Under the pieces are notes generated by a model. That model was not told the origin of the DNA, did no database searches, and saw nothing but the letters and a program-made list of their open reading frames with translations. The translations under genes and the position numbers were made by a program. 21,385 nucleotides of DNA from an uncultured Clostridium sp. (GTDB lineage: Bacteria > Bacillota > Clostridia > TANB77 > CAG-508). Where the stretch lies: contig USIO01000026.1 of the NCBI GenBank assembly GCA_900554815.1, forward strand, positions 1 through 21,385. The letters are read 5' to 3'. Positions 9,563-17,413 of the stretch are shown piece by piece (position 1 is the stretch's first letter; every line of letters starts with the position of its first letter).

Positions 9563-9614
9563 TTACTGATTTTTTTAAGATTATAATAAAAACAAAAGAA
9601 AGGTAGTAAAAAGC

Positions 9615-11357
9615 ATGAATAATAGAGGAATAACTCTAATAAGTTTAACAATGTATGTTGCAGGAATTTCAATTATTGTTATTGCAGTAGTAACACTTAC
9701 ATCGTTCTTTTATAGTAATATTGTTGATTTAAAAGATTCTGCAGATAGTTTAGGCGAGTTTGATAAATTTAATGTAGCTTTCTTAAAAGAAATAGAGAAC
9801 AATGAGGTAAGTGTTTCTAGTGTTGGAGAAACCGAAGTTGTTTTTTCTAATGGAGTAACATTTCAGTTTAAAGATAATGGAATTTACAAAAATTATGTTA
9901 AAATATGTGACCAAGTACAAGACTGCCAGTTTTCTTCAACTACAATGGGAGAAAATATAGTTATAAAAGTATATTTAGAAATTGGTACAGATTTTGCAAA
10001 AACACTAGAATATGTAGGAAATAATAAGCAAAACAATGCAACTAATAAAAGATTAATATTAACTAAAAGTACGGAAGAATATACTAATGGAAATGTTATT
10101 GTAACTTTGAATTATATAAACTTACCAGAAGGATATGAAATACAGTATAAAATAGGAGATAATCAATGGACAGCAGGAACAAGTGTAACAGTGGAAGAAA
10201 ATAATACAGTTGTTTATGGTAGAATATACAATAATATTACATTGGATGAAAAAGATAATAATAGTATAATTATTACCAATATAGATAAAGAAGCCCCAAC
10301 AGCTCCAACAGGAATAGAATACAGTTCGACAATAAACAGTATAACAGTAAGAGCAATAGGTGGAACAGATAATTTAAGTGGAGTAGCAGGATATCAGTAT
10401 AGTATAAATAACAGCAGTTGGACAGAAACAATAGTACAAGGAGATAGCTATACATTTAATGGAATAAAAGCAAATACGACAGTAACAATTTATGCTAGAA
10501 CAGTAGACAATACAGGACAAACATCTACAATATACCAAGAGATAGTAAATACAACAGGAGTAGAGGACATAGTAACTTTAACAAGTAGTATACCAGAAGG
10601 AACATGGACAAGTGGAGATGCAACAGTAACATTAAGTCATGGAAGCATTCCAAGTGGATATGAGCTTCAATATAAAATAGGAAATGGAAACTGGACAACA
10701 GGCACAAGTGCATTAGTAACACAAAACAATGCAACAGTATATGGAAGATTATATAATACAACATTAGCAGATGAAATAGCAACAAATAGTATAACAATAA
10801 CGAATATAGACAAAGTAAATCCAACAACCCCAACAGGAATAGAATATAGTTCAACAATAAACAGTATAACAGTAAAAGCAAGCGGAGGAACAGATAGTAT
10901 AAGTGGAGTAGCAGGATACCAGTATAGCATAGATAATAACCGCTGGACAGAAACAATAGTAAGTGGAACAAATTATACATTTAGTGGATTATCTGCAGAA
11001 ACAAATTATACAATATATGCAAAAACAGTAGATAATGTAGGATTATTTTCAAATGTAAATATGGTAAATATAAAAACTCAAAAAGAAAAAATAACTTTTA
11101 CTATTAATGAAGAAACATATTATGCTGATGAAGGAATGACTTGGGAAGAGTGGGTTAATTCTGAATATAATACTTTAGGACTTAAAATTACTGCTAAAGG
11201 TTATATTGATCCGTGGGGAGGGAGTGGTATTCCTGCTCGATTGCCTTTTGGCTCTTATGTTACAACGAATGATGTGTTAGTAAAAGGTAGAAACTATACT
11301 TTTGACGGTATTAATCCTGTTTATTATGATACAGGAGGAGGTATAGTCATAGAGTAA
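9615..11357 (+). CDS. Pilin-like surface protein with tandem Ig/Fn3-type repeats
   Basis: The N-terminus MNNRGITLISLTMYV followed by a long hydrophobic segment (to about residue 33) looks like a class III/type IV prepilin leader with cleavage after Gly5, although the usual Glu at mature position 5 is Ser. A globular pilin-like part follows to about residue 145. Then come two 175-residue units (about 147-321 and 322-494), each an Ig-like half (GYE(I/L)QYKIG...W) plus an Fn3-like half (PTGIEYSSTINSITV...GVAGYQYSI...W). The last 90 residues form a separate C-terminal domain rich in Gly, Tyr and Trp. A secreted or pilus-associated adhesin is likely; the partner is unknown. 580 aa, no CGG codon, RBS AAAGG. 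It lies 52 bp after mnmA and is probably an independent accessory gene. Confidence 0.7.
   Translation: MNNRGITLISLTMYVAGISIIVIAVVTLTSFFYSNIVDLKDSADSLGEFDKFNVAFLKEIENNEVSVSSVGETEVVFSNGVTFQFKDNGIYKNYVKICDQVQDCQFSSTTMGENIVIKVYLEIGTDFAKTLEYVGNNKQNNATNKRLILTKSTEEYTNGNVIVTLNYINLPEGYEIQYKIGDNQWTAGTSVTVEENNTVVYGRIYNNITLDEKDNNSIIITNIDKEAPTAPTGIEYSSTINSITVRAIGGTDNLSGVAGYQYSINNSSWTETIVQGDSYTFNGIKANTTVTIYARTVDNTGQTSTIYQEIVNTTGVEDIVTLTSSIPEGTWTSGDATVTLSHGSIPSGYELQYKIGNGNWTTGTSALVTQNNATVYGRLYNTTLADEIATNSITITNIDKVNPTTPTGIEYSSTINSITVKASGGTDSISGVAGYQYSIDNNRWTETIVSGTNYTFSGLSAETNYTIYAKTVDNVGLFSNVNMVNIKTQKEKITFTINEETYYADEGMTWEEWVNSEYNTLGLKITAKGYIDPWGGSGIPARLPFGSYVTTNDVLVKGRNYTFDGINPVYYDTGGGIVIE
10052..11098 (+). 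repeat. Two tandem 525-bp coding repeats
   Basis: Copy 1 (about 10052-10576) and copy 2 (about 10577-11098) are offset by 525 bp. The best-matching parts, about 10303-10440 and 10828-10965, are nearly identical apart from scattered substitutions, which suggests recent duplication or gene conversion. Confidence 0.85.
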
Positions 11358-11502
11358 TTTTTACAATAATAAAAAGTTTGCAATTGGCATTATACTATAA
11401 AGAGTGACATACTAGTAAAAAATAACAATAACTAAATCCAAAATAATATAATTTAATAAAACTTATTAAAAATATAACAATAAACTTTATAGGAGGTAAA
11501 AA
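11358..11502. other. Spacer upstream of hydC
   Basis: AT-rich, no gene. TTGGCA (about 11385) with a poor -10 18 bp downstream could be a weak promoter for the hydrogenase genes. A strong AGGAGG lies just before the hydC ATG. Confidence 0.3.
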
Positions 11503-12004
11503 ATGGAAGAAAATTATAAAAAGTGTAAATGTGGAAATGAATTAAAAGATGAAAAATTACAAGAAATATTACATAAGTATATTCAAGACAAAAGTAATTT
11601 AATTCAAATCTTGAATGAAATTCAAGAAACTTATGGGTATATTTCAAAAGAAGCACAAACCGGAATTTCGGAATATTTAAGTATTCCATTAGCAGAAATT
11701 TATGGAGTTATTACTTTTTATTCTAGGTTTACACTAAAGCCAAAAGGAAAATATAATATAGCAGTATGCTTGGGAACTGCATGTTTTGTAAAAGGATCTG
11801 AAAAAGTATTAGATAAAATAAAAGAAATTTTACAAATTGATGTTGGCCAAACAACTCCTGATCGGATTATTTTCTATAGAAGCAACAAGATGTATAGGTG
11901 CTTGTGGTTTAGCACCAGTATTTACTGTAAATGATGAAGTATATGGAAAATCTACACCAGAGATGGTAGAAGAGGTAATTAAAAAATACAAAGAACTAGG
12001 TTAA
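11503..12004 (+). CDS. hydC: Hydrogenase HydC / NuoE-like subunit, needs +1 frameshift
   Basis: This is the small [2Fe-2S] thioredoxin-fold subunit of the trimeric electron-bifurcating [FeFe]-hydrogenase, homologous to NuoE. The zero frame stops at 11932-11934 after 143 codons. A +1 move at CGGA 11863-11866 gives residue 121 as glycine and restores DGLFSIEATRCIGACGLAPV, for 166 aa. The four cluster ligands are C89 and C94 (AVCLGTACF) and C130 and C134 (RCIGACG). The last two lie behind the frameshift, so the zero-frame product could not hold the cluster. An additional CKCG near the N-terminus (C8, C10) is outside the classic motif. ATG 11503 follows AGGAGG. HydB starts 56 bp downstream, implying one operon. 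Confidence 0.93.
11863..11866 (+). promoter_or_regulatory. +1 frameshift site CGGA (hydC)
   Basis: Zero frame reads CCT GAT CGG ATT ATT. The +1 frame reads GAT-(C)-GGA-TTA-TTT-TCT, restoring DGLFSIEATRC, a conserved NuoE block. Confidence 0.95.
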
Positions 12005-12059
12005 AAAATTTAAAATTTAAAAGGGTTAAAAAAATATACTTTTTTTAAAGGAGGAATAT

Positions 12060-13921
12060 ATGAAGTCATTGCAAGACATTGAAGCAATTAGAAAAAAAAC
12101 TAGAGAAGAGTTAGATTTAAGAGTTAATTTAAAAGCGTCTACAAGGGAAAAACATATACTAGTATGTCGTGGTACAGGATGTACTTCTTCTAAGTCACCA
12201 GTAATAATTGATACATTTAAGAAATTAATTGAAGAAAAAGGTATACAAAATGTTAAGGTAATTCAAACAGGTTGCTTTGGATTATGTGCTAAAGGACCAA
12301 TTGTAATTATTAGACCAGAAGATGTATTTTATGCATTAGTAACGCCAGATGATTGCGAAGAAATTATTCAAACACATATTGTAGAAGGAAAATTAGTAGA
12401 AAGACTACTTTGTAGAGAAATTGATAATACAATTGTAAAAAGACTAGATGAATTGAATTTTTATAAAAAACAACAAAGAATTGCATTAAAAAATTGTGGT
12501 ATTATTGATCCAGAAAATATTGATGAGTATATTGCTTTTGACGGATATAAAGCTTTAGAAAAATGTTTATTTGAGATGAATCCAAAACAAGTGATTGAAG
12601 AAATTACTTCTTCTCGGATTAAGAGGAAGAGGAGGAGCAGGATTCCCAACAGGGAAAAAATGGGAATTTACAGCTGCAGCAGTAGGAGACCAAAAATATG
12701 TAGTATGTAATGCAGATGAAGGTGACCCTGGAGCATTTATGGATAGAAGCATATTAGAAGGAGATCCTCATTGTGTTGTAGAAGCTATGATGATAGCAGG
12801 TTATGCCGTTGGAGCAGATAAAGGATATATTTATGTTAGGGCAGAATATCCAATTGCAGTAAAAAGATTTCAAACAGCAATTGACCAAGCAAAAGGATAT
12901 GGAATTTTAGGGAAAAATATATGGGGAACAGATTTTAGCTTTGACTTAGAAGTAAGACTAGGTGCTGGAGCTTTTGTATGTGGAGAAGAAACTGCACTAT
13001 TAGAATCAATTGAAGGAAGACGTGGTCAACCAAGGTTAAAACCTCCATTTCCTGCAAATGCGGGGTTGTGGGGAAAGCCAACTTTAATTAATAATGTTGA
13101 AACTTATGCAAATATTACAAAAATTATTTTAAATGGTGCAAACTGGTATGCAAGCATTGGAACTGAAAAGTCTAAAGGCACAAAAGTATTTGCACTAGGT
13201 GGAAATGTAAACAATACAGGACTAGTAGAAGTACCAATGGGAACTACATTAAGAGAAATTGTATATGACATTGGTGGTGGAATTCCAAACAATAGAGAAT
13301 TTAAAGCAGCACAGACAGGTGGACCTTCAGGAGGATGTATTCCAGCAGAACACTTAGATACGCCAATTGATTATGAATCATTAGCACAAATTGGATCTAT
13401 GATGGGCTCAGGACGGATTAATTGTTATGGATGATTCAAAATGTATGGTAAATATTGCAAAATTTTATATAGAATTTACAGTAGATGAATCTTGTGGAAA
13501 ATGTACACCATGTAGAATTGGAACAAAAAGAATGTTGGAAATTTTGCAAAAAATTTGTGCTGGCAAAGGTACACAAGAGGACTTATTAAAGCTAGAAAAA
13601 CTAGCCAATAATATTAAAAGAGCATCTCTTTGTGGATTAGGGCAAACAGCGCCAAACCCAGTTTTAAGTACATTAAAATATTTTAAAGATGAATACATAG
13701 CACACATTAGAGATAAAGCTTGTCCTGCTGGTGAATGTAAAGCATTGGCAAAAGTAAAAATAGATCCACAAAAGTGTAAAGGGTGTGGAATATGCAAAAA
13801 GAATTGTCCTGTTGGAGCAATTAGTGGAGAACTAAAACAAGCACATAAAATAGACTCTGATGTATGTATTAAATGTGGAGTTTGCATTAGTAAATGCCCA
13901 TTTAAAGCTATATCAAAATAG
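12060..13921 (+). CDS. hydB: Hydrogenase HydB / NuoF-like subunit, needs two +1 frameshifts
   Basis: This is the NADH- and FMN-binding subunit of the trimeric bifurcating hydrogenase. Three overlapping frames make one 619-aa protein if +1 moves occur at CGGA 12615-12618 (residue 186) and 13414-13417 (residue 452). Order of parts: thioredoxin-like [2Fe-2S] domain (CRGTGC, GCFGLC); FMN/NADH site, whose first glycine is the first shift (S-GLRGRGGAGFPTG) and which continues CNADEGDPGAFMDR; SLBB region; GSG-GLIVMDD at the second shift; 4Fe-4S motif ESCGKCTPCR with CGLGQ; and two C-terminal ferredoxin clusters (CKGCGICKKNCP, CIKCGVCISKCP). Zero-frame reading would end at 12710 with no catalytic part. 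ATG 12060 follows AAAGGAGG. HydA follows 54 bp later. Confidence 0.94.
12615..12618 (+). promoter_or_regulatory. +1 frameshift site CGGA (hydB, first)
   Basis: Zero frame reads TCT TCT CGG ATT AAG AGG. The +1 frame reads TCT-(C)-GGA-TTA-AGA-GGA, restoring the nearly invariant GLRGRGGAGFPTG FMN-binding motif. Confidence 0.96.
13414..13417 (+). promoter_or_regulatory. +1 frameshift site CGGA (hydB, second)
   Basis: In the frame set by the first shift the text is TCA GGA CGG ATT AAT TGT, which stops at 13434. The +1 frame reads GGA-(C)-GGA-TTA-ATT-GTT-ATG, restoring the conserved GSGGLIVMD. Confidence 0.96.
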
Positions 13922-13975
13922 ATTATCAAAATAGAAAAATACAAAGTTTGTATTAAAAAATTGGGGAGGAAAATT

Positions 13976-15727
13976 ATGTCTGAAGAATTTGTAAATTTAA
14001 CAATAGATGGAACACCAGTAAAAGCAAAACCAGGAATGACAATTTTATCAGCAGCAAAGTCAGTTGGTATTGATATTCCAACATTATGCTTCTTAAAAGA
14101 AATAAATGAAGTTGGAGATTGCAGAATGTGTATTGTAGAAGTGGAAGGCAAAAAAGGATTTGCAACATCTTGTATTCAAAAAGTAGAAGAAGGAATGATT
14201 GTTAGAACACATAGCCCAGCTGTATTGGAAGCAAGAAGAGTAGTATTAGATTTAATATTATCTAATCATCATAAAGATTGTTTAACTTGTGTAAGAAGTG
14301 GAAACTGTGAATTACAAAATTTAGCAATAAAATTTAATGTACAAAATATTGAGTACGAAGGTGAACAATCTCAACATACAATAGATGATTTATCTCCATC
14401 TATTGTAAGAGATTTTAATAAATGTATTCTTTGTAGAAGATGTATTGCTACTTGTAAAAATGTACAAAAAATAGGTGCAATCGATTGTATTAATCGTGGA
14501 TTTAATTCTTGTATATCAACAGTAGGAGATCATAGCTTAAATGATGTTAATTGCACTAATTGTGGTCAGTGTATAGAAGCTTGTCCAGTAGGGGCATTGA
14601 AAGAAAAAGACAATACAGACGATGTATGGAAGGCTTTAAAGGACGAACAAAAATATGTAATTGTACAAACAGCACCTGCAGTAAGAGTAGCATTAGGAGA
14701 AGAATTTGGATTACCAATTGGAACAAATGTAACAGGTAAAATGGTAACAGCATTAAAAAAACTAGGTTTTGATAAAGTATTTGATACCAATACAGCAGCA
14801 GATTTAACAATTATGGAGGAAGGAACTGAATTTATTGAAAGATTAGAAAAAAATGACAACTTGCCAATGATAACTTCTTGTAGTCCAGGTTGGATAAAGT
14901 ACATTGAAATGAATTATCCAGAAAATTTAAGCCATTTATCTAGCTGTAAATCTCCACATGAAATGTATGGTGCTATTTTAAAAACTTATTATGCAGAAAA
15001 AGAGAAGATTGATCCTAAAAAAATAGTTGTAGTATCTGTTATGCCATGTATTGCTAAAAAATTTGAAGCACAAAGAGAAGAATTATCTAATAACAATATG
15101 CAAGATGTAGACATAGTTATTACAACACGTGAATTGGCCAGAATGATAAAGCAAGGGAATATTGAATTTGTAGAATTAGAAGACCAACAGTTTGATGCAC
15201 CAATGGGAGAAGCAACAGGAGCTGGTGCTATATTTGGAACAACTGGAGGTGTTATGGAAGCAGCACTTCGTACTGTATCGGAAATTTTAACAGGAAAAGA
15301 ATTAGGAAAAATTGAATTTGAGGCTGTTCGCGGAGAAAATGGAATTAAAAGAACAAGCGTAAAAATTGGAGACAAACAAATAAAGGCAGTTGTTGCACAT
15401 GGACTAGGAAATGCACAAAAAATAATGGAAGAAATAAAAAGTGGTAAGGCAGATTATCAATTTGTAGAAATAATGGCATGCCCAGGAGGATGTGTCATGG
15501 GGGGAGGACAGCCAATTAAAAGCTCAAAAGTAAGAGCAAATATTGATGTAAGGGCCAAAAGGGCAGCTGCTTTATATACAATTGATGAATTAAGTGTTAT
15601 TAGAAAATCACATGAAAACCCAGTAATTCAAAAATTATATAAAGAATATTTAGAAAAACCAGGAAGCCATTTAGCTCATAAGCTATTACATACTCATTAC
15701 ATAAAAAGAGAAAAATATAATATTTAG
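13976..15727 (+). CDS. hydA: [FeFe]-hydrogenase catalytic subunit HydA, trimeric bifurcating type
   Basis: HydA makes or oxidises H2 and, with HydB and HydC, couples NADH and ferredoxin to H2 by electron bifurcation/confurcation in the cytoplasm. The 583-aa protein has an N-terminal NuoG-like [2Fe-2S] domain (C38, C49, C52, C66), a His-Cys3 [4Fe-4S] site (H98, C102, C105, C111), two ferredoxin-type clusters (CILCRRCIATC, CTNCGQCIEAC) and the H-cluster motifs TSCSPGW (C302), MPCIAKKFEAQR (C358) and MACPGGCVMGGGQP (C502, C506). ATG 13976 is chosen over TTG 13961 because GGGGAGG lies just before the ATG. The frame is intact; a CGC GGA near 15328 and a TCG GAA near 15279 are out-of-phase CGGA strings that do no harm. 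Confidence 0.96.
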   Translation: MSEEFVNLTIDGTPVKAKPGMTILSAAKSVGIDIPTLCFLKEINEVGDCRMCIVEVEGKKGFATSCIQKVEEGMIVRTHSPAVLEARRVVLDLILSNHHKDCLTCVRSGNCELQNLAIKFNVQNIEYEGEQSQHTIDDLSPSIVRDFNKCILCRRCIATCKNVQKIGAIDCINRGFNSCISTVGDHSLNDVNCTNCGQCIEACPVGALKEKDNTDDVWKALKDEQKYVIVQTAPAVRVALGEEFGLPIGTNVTGKMVTALKKLGFDKVFDTNTAADLTIMEEGTEFIERLEKNDNLPMITSCSPGWIKYIEMNYPENLSHLSSCKSPHEMYGAILKTYYAEKEKIDPKKIVVVSVMPCIAKKFEAQREELSNNNMQDVDIVITTRELARMIKQGNIEFVELEDQQFDAPMGEATGAGAIFGTTGGVMEAALRTVSEILTGKELGKIEFEAVRGENGIKRTSVKIGDKQIKAVVAHGLGNAQKIMEEIKSGKADYQFVEIMACPGGCVMGGGQPIKSSKVRANIDVRAKRAAALYTIDELSVIRKSHENPVIQKLYKEYLEKPGSHLAHKLLHTHYIKREKYNI

Positions 15728-15758
15728 ATTAGAGTATATTAAAAACAAAGAGGGAAAA

Positions 15759-15899
15759 ATGAAAGAAAAACAAGAAATTAAAATGGCAGAAGTTGATGAT
15801 GTTGATGATAAAAAGAAAATATTAATTGGTATTATTAATTTAATAGGGATTATTTTATTTGTAATAATAGGATTACTAATAAAACATTTTGTGCTATAA
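15759..15899 (+). CDS. Small single-pass membrane protein
   Basis: A 46-aa reading frame starts with ATG after AGAGGG. It has an acidic/lysine-rich N-terminus (AEVDDVDDKKK) followed by one hydrophobic helix of about 20 residues and ends in KHFVL. I do not recognise a family. It sits between hydA and metK, with the same purine-rich start signal as real neighbours, so it is probably expressed. Function unknown. Confidence 0.55.
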   Translation: MKEKQEIKMAEVDDVDDKKKILIGIINLIGIILFVIIGLLIKHFVL

Positions 15900-15961
15900 C
15901 AATAATAATTAATATATAAATCATAATACATTTTATGTGTAAAGGAAGAAGGAAATAAAAC

Positions 15962-17071
15962 GTGAGCAAATATTATTTTACATCTGAAAGTGTTACAGAA
16001 GGACATCCAGATAAATTATGTGACTTAATTTCAGATACAATTTTAGATGAATGTTTAAAGCAAGATTCAAATTCCAGAGTTGCAGTAGAAACTTTTGCAA
16101 CAGGAAATAATATTATAGTTGCCGGACAGATTACAACAACAGCAAAACTAGAAATAGAGAATTTAGTTAGAAAAACAATAAAAGAAATTGGATTTGACAA
16201 TGAAAAAACGGATATAGATTATAGAACTTGTAAAATTAGTACATATATAACAAAACAAAGCCCAGACATAGCAATGGGAGTAGATATAGGAGGAGCTGGG
16301 GATCAAGGCATTATGTTTGGATATGCTGTGAATGAAACAAAAGAACTAATGCCTTTTGCTATTCAATTAGCACATCAATTAGCACAAAAATTAACAGAAG
16401 TTAGAAAAAATGGAATTATTCCATATATAAGACCAGATGGAAAAACACAAGTAACAGTAGAGTATGAAGACAATGAACCTAAAAGAATAGAGACAATATT
16501 AGTTTCTACACAACATATAGATAATATTAATATACAAGAATTAAAAGAAAGAATCATTAAAGATGTAATAAAACCTACCATTCCAGCCAATATGATAGAT
16601 AATTGTACTAAAATATATATTAATCCAACAGGAAGATTTGTAATTGGAGGACCATTAGGGGATACAGGATTAACAGGAAGAAAAATAATTGTGGATACAT
16701 ATGGTGGCTATGCACGTAATGGGGGAGGAGCTTTTTCTGGAAAAGATGCAAGCAAAGTAGATAGGTCAGCAAGTTACATGCTAAGACATATTGCGAAAAA
16801 TATAGTAGCTAATGGATATGCTAAAAAATGTGAAATACAAGTATCTTATGCAATTGGTATGGAAGAACCACTTTCTATTCATATAGAAACTTTTGGAACG
16901 AGTATAAAAAAAGAAGAAGAACTAGTAGAATTAATTAAAGAAAAATTTGACCTAACACCTAATGGAATTATTAACTATTTAAATTTAAAACAACCGATTT
17001 ATACAAAAACCACAAATTATGGACATTTTGGTAAAAAAGACTTGCCATGGGAAAAGATAATTAAAATATAA
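15962..17071 (+). CDS. metK: S-adenosylmethionine synthetase
   Basis: MetK makes S-adenosylmethionine from methionine and ATP. The 369-aa protein shows the family signatures TSESVTEGHPDKLCD at the N-terminus, GAGDQGIMFGYA, and the phosphate-binding GGGAFSGKDASKVDRSA, and ends in a YGHFG...LPWEK block as usual. It starts with GTG at 15962 after AGGAAGAAGGA. The frame is complete, a little shorter than the approximately 384-395 aa of many homologues. Out-of-phase CGGA strings (GCC GGA, ACG GAT) occur without a shift. An inverted repeat lies 26 bp downstream and may terminate it. No S-box or other SAM riboswitch is visible upstream. Confidence 0.96.
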   Translation: MSKYYFTSESVTEGHPDKLCDLISDTILDECLKQDSNSRVAVETFATGNNIIVAGQITTTAKLEIENLVRKTIKEIGFDNEKTDIDYRTCKISTYITKQSPDIAMGVDIGGAGDQGIMFGYAVNETKELMPFAIQLAHQLAQKLTEVRKNGIIPYIRPDGKTQVTVEYEDNEPKRIETILVSTQHIDNINIQELKERIIKDVIKPTIPANMIDNCTKIYINPTGRFVIGGPLGDTGLTGRKIIVDTYGGYARNGGGAFSGKDASKVDRSASYMLRHIAKNIVANGYAKKCEIQVSYAIGMEEPLSIHIETFGTSIKKEEELVELIKEKFDLTPNGIINYLNLKQPIYTKTTNYGHFGKKDLPWEKIIKI

Positions 17072-17096
17072 AAACATATCGTTCTAATACAACCAT

Positions 17097-17140
17097 TATA
17101 CGAATACAATTTAACAAAACGTATTCGTATAGGGGGTTTT
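17097..17140 (+). terminator. Inverted repeat after metK, next to the SpoIIID-like start
   Basis: TATACGAATAC (17097-17107) pairs perfectly with GTATTCGTATA (17121-17131) around 13 bases, followed by GGGGG and TTTTT. It may end metK transcription. The G run (17132-17136) also serves as ribosome site for the ATG at 17146, so the hairpin abuts a translation start. Confidence 0.5.
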
Positions 17141-17145
17141 TCTTT

Positions 17146-17385
17146 ATGAAAGGTATATCAATAGAAGAACGTGCAGTAGCTTTAGCACACTATATTATAG
17201 ATTCAAAAGATACAGTAAGAGGAACTGCGAAAAAATTTGGAGTAAGCAAAAGCACGGTACACACCGAAGTAACATTCCAGAACGGTAAGAATAAATCGCC
17301 TATATTTCCAGAAAGTATTGAAATTAAAAAGGTTTTCTTAGCAGAGAAGAATCCAGTTGTAAAATTAAGATTAGTAATAAAATAA
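17146..17385 (+). pseudogene. spoIIID: SpoIIID-like regulator with aberrant C-terminal half
   Basis: Residues 1-43 match the helix-turn-helix half of SpoIIID, the mother-cell sporulation transcription factor: ISIEERAVALAHYIIDSKDTVRGTAKKFGVSKSTVH followed by TEV. After that the family's RLPKIN...KAERHIRGG region is missing. The zero frame reads TFQNGKNKSPIF onward to 79 aa, while the +1 frame around 17288-17323 reads RINRLYFQKVLK, which resembles the lost SpoIIID segment. This suggests one or more small indels, or recombination with the adjacent mobile element at about 17270. The region holds no in-frame CGG, so the shift rule of the other genes does not rescue it. A functional divergent protein cannot be excluded. 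RBS GGGGG. Confidence 0.6.
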
Positions 17386-17413
17386 TTAGGAGGTTTGTTA
17401 TGAATAGTAAAAA

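Noticed and set aside
10525..10980. Long minus-strand open frames within the repeat protein and other genes
   Set aside because: They are antisense to strong coding sequence, consist mostly of Leu, Tyr and other hydrophobics mirrored from AT-rich codons, and lack start signals.
4744..13417. Sequencing or assembly error as cause of the frame breaks
   Set aside because: All eight breaks are one extra base, all at CGGA and all in the same codon phase. A sequence-context error would hit CGGA or GGA in every phase; a dozen or more out-of-phase CGGA and many GGA codons are unaffected. Not fully excluded without reads.
4744..13417. Simple CGG codon reassignment (to Gln or Trp, as proposed in some Firmicutes)
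   Set aside because: Reassignment keeps the frame. Here the zero frame after CGG is garbage and soon stops, while the +1 frame carries the conserved protein.
12060..13921. hydB as three separate genes or a decayed pseudogene
   Set aside because: The segments overlap, the later ones lack their own ribosome sites, and every catalytic and cluster motif is intact across the joined sequence.
15900..15961. SAM riboswitch before metK
   Set aside because: The spacer is too short and has none of the S-box stems.
17072..17110. SigE promoter upstream of the SpoIIID-like gene
   Set aside because: GAATACAAT resembles a SigE -10 box, but the nearest -35-like sequence is about 23 bp away, too far.
17270..17330. 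CGG-type recoding in the SpoIIID-like gene
   Set aside because: The apparent +1 change near 17280-17288 has no in-frame CGG (the local text is AAC GGT) and the downstream sequence still diverges, so it looks like decay or recombination.
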